This document shows, one piece after another, positions 22,121 to 24,514 of a stretch of 24,514 bases of DNA. The stretch lies in the NCBI GenBank assembly GCA_937875605.1, contig CALLXZ010000005.1, positions 1 through 24,514 of the forward strand. The letters run 5' to 3'. A program made the translations under genes and the position numbers. The notes below the pieces were generated by a model. It searched no databases. It worked only from the letters and a program-made list of their open reading frames with translations, and was not told where the DNA came from. Position 1 is the stretch's first letter. Every line of letters begins with the position of its first letter. Source of the stretch: an uncultured Moheibacter sp. (lineage in GTDB: Bacteria > Bacteroidota > Bacteroidia > Flavobacteriales > Weeksellaceae).

Positions 22121-22421
22121 TTTCGATTCGGTTTTAGATTTAATAATTGCCGTAGTACTTTATAGAAACCATATTTTGTCAGAATTATTTAAAAAATGAA
22201 TCTGAATTTAAGAACTCATTTAAAATGATTGAACCGAATAACAATTTGTTTTACTAAAAGTATAACTATTTGGAATTCTATTCTGAAAATCTCGTTTTGG
22301 GATCAGAAAGTGTATCAATTGAAATTAATACATTGCGTAGTTTATGTACTAATTCCCTTCCAAACCCTTAAATTTTTCTTAATTCATCCAAACATTTCCT
22401 TTCTTTTTCTAACTTGCGGCT

Positions 22422-22853
22422 ATGAAGGAAGCTAAACAGCTAAAGTATGATAAAGCCTATCTTAGGATGGCTTTGGAATGGGGAAAGTTGTCACATTGCC
22501 ACCGTCGGAAAGTAGGTGCCATCATCGTAAAAGACCGCATGATTATTTCCGACGGATACAACGGAACACCGAGCGGATTTGAAAATCCTTGCGAAGATGA
22601 AGAAGGCTACACCAAATGGTATGTGCTTCATGCCGAAGCCAATGCCATTCTGAAAGTTGCCAATTCTACCCAAAGCTGCAAAGGCGCTACACTCTACATC
22701 ACGCTTTCTCCCTGTAAAGAATGCAGCAAACTGATTCACCAAGCCGGCATCACACGTGTGGTTTATCTGGAAGAATACAAAGACAATTCAGGAATCGGAT
22801 TTCTACAAAAAGCGCAAGTCCAGGTTGTCCAAATTCAACAAGAAGAATTGTAG
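22422..22853 (+). CDS. dCMP deaminase (cytidine/deoxycytidylate deaminase family)
   Basis: Zinc enzyme converting dCMP to dUMP, the precursor for dTMP synthesis. The zinc and catalytic motifs are HAEAN (His70, Glu72) and SPCKECSKL (Cys98, Cys101). Upstream residues KVGAIIVKDRMIISDGYNGTPSGFENPCED match the dCMP-deaminase/ComEB branch better than cytidine or tRNA deaminases. 143 residues is a normal length. The stop is 3 bases before the next ATG, so it is cotranscribed with the CtpA protease. Confidence 0.93.
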   Translation: MKEAKQLKYDKAYLRMALEWGKLSHCHRRKVGAIIVKDRMIISDGYNGTPSGFENPCEDEEGYTKWYVLHAEANAILKVANSTQSCKGATLYITLSPCKECSKLIHQAGITRVVYLEEYKDNSGIGFLQKAQVQVVQIQQEEL

Positions 22854-22856
22854 AAA

Positions 22857-24437
22857 ATGAGATTATTTCTGAAAATCCTGAACATCGTTTTGCTTACGCT
22901 GACTGTTTTACTCATCGGTTTTATGCTGGGAAGAAAGTATGACATCGCCATAGATGAAAACGCTAAATTGGTGGGACTTGAATACAGCGCAAACGAACAG
23001 AAAATCCGAAGATTGGTTTCTTTAATTGATGACCAATACATGGAAAAAGTCAACACCGACAGTTTGGTGGATAATGCCATCAACCAAATCATCGGACAAC
23101 TAGATCCTCACAGTACGTACCTCAACAAAGATGCTTTGCAAAGAGTAACACAGGAAATGAGCGGAAGCTATAAAGGAATCGGCGTTCAAATCCGAAAAAT
23201 AGAAGATACGCTTACTATCACTCAAGTTATGCCTCAAAGTCCAAATTACCGGAATTTAAGGTTAGGAGATAAAGTTCTGAAAATAGACAGCATAAATCTT
23301 CTGGGAATGAATTCGGAAAATGCCCAAAAATTATTTCGAGAAATCAATGCGGAAGAAGTTTCCCTCACCGTTTTAAGGGATCGTTCCGAATTAGTGATTC
23401 CGGCAGCAAAAGGCGATATCCCTTTGCCCAGCATGGTTTCGCATTTTAAAATCAATGAGGATTTAGGATATATCAAATTGGTACGTTTTGCGGAACATTC
23501 GGCGGAAGAAGTACACGAAGCTCTTCAGGATTTGAACAAACAAGGCATGAAATCGCTGGTCCTGGATCTGCGTGGAAATCCGGGTGGAATTATGAAAGTG
23601 GCTGAAGAAATTGCAGATGAATTTCTCAAAAAAAATGAACTGATTGTTTATACACAAGACAAAGAAGAAAAACGAAAATACATTTATGCAACCAACAAAG
23701 GAATTTTTGAAGACGGGAAAATTTATGTTTTGATAGACGAAGGTTCAGCTTCTGCCAGTGAAATTGTAGCCGGAGCGCTTCAGGAATACGGGCGTGCGAC
23801 TATCATCGGTCGACGATCTTTTGGAAAAGGATTGGTTCAACGTGAAATCCATCTGGGTGATGGAACGAGAGTCCGGCTGACGGTTGCACATTATTATACG
23901 CCTTCCGGAAGATCCATTCAGCGTCCCTACGAAGAAGGAAAAAAAGTTTATTCGGAAGAATTATACAGACGTGTAAAAAGTGGTGAATTGCTTTCCAAAG
24001 ACAGTATCAAAGTGAACAAAGAATTGCAGTTCAAAACGCCTTCAGGAAAAATCGTGTATGGCGGAGGAGGTATCATTCCTGACGAATTTGTTCCGGTCGA
24101 TACCTTGCAGTTAAAAGGATGGATTCTTCAAAATGCTTATTCGGACGACAATCAAAATTTTTTCTTCCGAAAAATCATAGAAAACCGTTTCAATCCTTTT
24201 TGGATGAATGAAAATTGGTTTTTAAATTTTAATGATATTTCACCGGTTTATGAAGATTATCTGGGCGTTTTGGGCATTCGAAAAGAACGTGTAAACGAAC
24301 AAGAAGAAGAATTATTAAAAAACTTCATCCGTTCCTCCATCGCAGAAGAACTTTTCGGAACCAACGCACTTTACAAAGCCTGGTGGCCGGAAGACAGCAT
24401 GATTCAGAAAGTTTTGGAGTTGGAGCCGCAAACATAA
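22857..24437 (+). CDS. ctpA: CtpA-type carboxy-terminal processing protease (S41)
   Basis: 526 residues, the shorter S41 class. An N-terminal membrane segment (about 5-25) is a signal anchor or signal peptide. The helical part contains GQLDPHSTYLN, the PDZ domain covers about 100-180 (SYKGIGVQIRKIEDTLTITQVMPQSPNYRNLRLGD), and the core has LVLDLRGNPGG. The catalytic pair is Ser299 in GSASASE and Lys324 in SFGKGLVQ, with the canonical spacing of 25. A C-terminal extension of about 150 residues after the core is of the kind seen in Bacteroidota. Its presence next to a second, Prc-type protease at 6691 suggests distinct periplasmic substrates. It is coupled to the dCMP deaminase gene. Confidence 0.94.
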   Translation: MRLFLKILNIVLLTLTVLLIGFMLGRKYDIAIDENAKLVGLEYSANEQKIRRLVSLIDDQYMEKVNTDSLVDNAINQIIGQLDPHSTYLNKDALQRVTQEMSGSYKGIGVQIRKIEDTLTITQVMPQSPNYRNLRLGDKVLKIDSINLLGMNSENAQKLFREINAEEVSLTVLRDRSELVIPAAKGDIPLPSMVSHFKINEDLGYIKLVRFAEHSAEEVHEALQDLNKQGMKSLVLDLRGNPGGIMKVAEEIADEFLKKNELIVYTQDKEEKRKYIYATNKGIFEDGKIYVLIDEGSASASEIVAGALQEYGRATIIGRRSFGKGLVQREIHLGDGTRVRLTVAHYYTPSGRSIQRPYEEGKKVYSEELYRRVKSGELLSKDSIKVNKELQFKTPSGKIVYGGGGIIPDEFVPVDTLQLKGWILQNAYSDDNQNFFFRKIIENRFNPFWMNENWFLNFNDISPVYEDYLGVLGIRKERVNEQEEELLKNFIRSSIAEELFGTNALYKAWWPEDSMIQKVLELEPQT

Positions 24438-24441
24438 AAAA

Positions 24442-24467
24442 CACCCGCCTACCGACGGGTGCCTTTT
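24442..24467 (+). terminator. Intrinsic terminator after ctpA
   Basis: CACCCG (24442-24447) pairs with CGGGTG (24456-24461) around an eight-base loop and is followed by CCTTTT. A second perfect hairpin, TTTGCAGA / TCTGCAAA with CAAA loop (24465-24484), follows at once and overlaps the T tract. Confidence 0.75.
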
Positions 24468-24514
24468 GCAGACAAATCTGCAAATTCAACTACAAGAATC
24501 TTCTGTTTCTAAAA

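Larger units (their letters stand above)
21891..22421. other. 531-bp intergenic region between protease and dCMP deaminase genes
   Basis: No credible protein gene is seen here. The middle part (about 22028-22120) looks like a small transcription unit with two hairpins and a terminator, listed separately. The right part, 22121-22409, is plain AT-rich sequence with only a short non-conserved open frame on the plus strand. A promoter-like TAACTTGC sits at 22410-22417, close before the dCMP deaminase ATG. Confidence 0.6.

Noticed and set aside
22229..22435. 68-codon open frame before the dCMP deaminase gene
   Set aside because: It overlaps the deaminase start, has skewed hydrophobic composition and no motif; it is best seen as chance in AT-rich sequence.

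Overview
The window is chromosomal DNA from an AT-rich member of the Bacteroidota, most likely class Flavobacteriia. Several signs agree. Upstream regions carry TAnnTTTG-type -7 boxes instead of TATAAT, and Shine-Dalgarno sites are largely missing. There are Bacteroidota-style secreted proteins: a lipoprotein with an SC lipobox, and a surface protein starting AQVGIGTDNP after its signal peptide. The division cluster has the gene order mraZ-rsmH-ftsL-ftsI. I would not name a genus.

Layout. (1) 1-3165, minus: start of the division/cell-wall (dcw) operon, mraZ, rsmH, ftsL and a truncated ftsI, preceded by a MraZ-box-like array of 10-bp-phased repeats. (2) 3323-4701, plus: alpha/beta hydrolase and the ribosome-assembly GTPase EngB, translationally coupled; they converge on aroQ (minus). 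(3) 5251-6594: a small lipoprotein with LEA/apolipoprotein-like helices (plus) and surE (minus), with a shared hairpin terminator between them. (4) 6691-9870, plus: a long Prc/Tsp-type S41 protease and an OppC-type ABC permease. (5) 10093-10824, plus: secreted C1q/TNF-like protein with a structured leader; then a 58-residue CPXCG-like Cys-rich protein on the minus strand. (6) 11161-12932, minus: succinyl-CoA:3-oxoacid CoA-transferase subunits scoA and scoB, separated by a four-helix-bundle (IVS-type) gene bounded by 28-bp imperfect inverted repeats. (7) 13014-20449, plus: O-methyltransferase, NlpC/P60 peptidase and the full elongasome operon mreB-mreC-mreD-mrdA(PBP2)-rodA. (8) 20574-24437, plus: a two-lobed aspartyl protease with a PDZ domain, a 531-bp gap holding a candidate small RNA with terminator, dCMP deaminase and a CtpA-type S41 protease with a terminator.

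The main theme is cell-envelope growth. The septal synthase set (mraZ to ftsI) and the lateral-wall synthase set (mreBCD, PBP2, RodA) lie about 11 kb apart and point away from each other, with wall-related or periplasmic hydrolases (NlpC/P60, two S41 proteases, a retropepsin-like protease) between and after them. The rest is housekeeping: shikimate pathway, nucleotide metabolism, ketone-body CoA transfer and ribosome assembly. I see no tRNA, rRNA, CRISPR array, transposase or phage gene.

I did not find a clearly new multi-gene system. The features most worth a second look are the inverted-repeat-bounded four-helix-bundle cassette inside the sco operon, the MraZ box with its consequence for the mraZ start, the possible small RNA near 22.0-22.1 kb, and the enlarged RodA.
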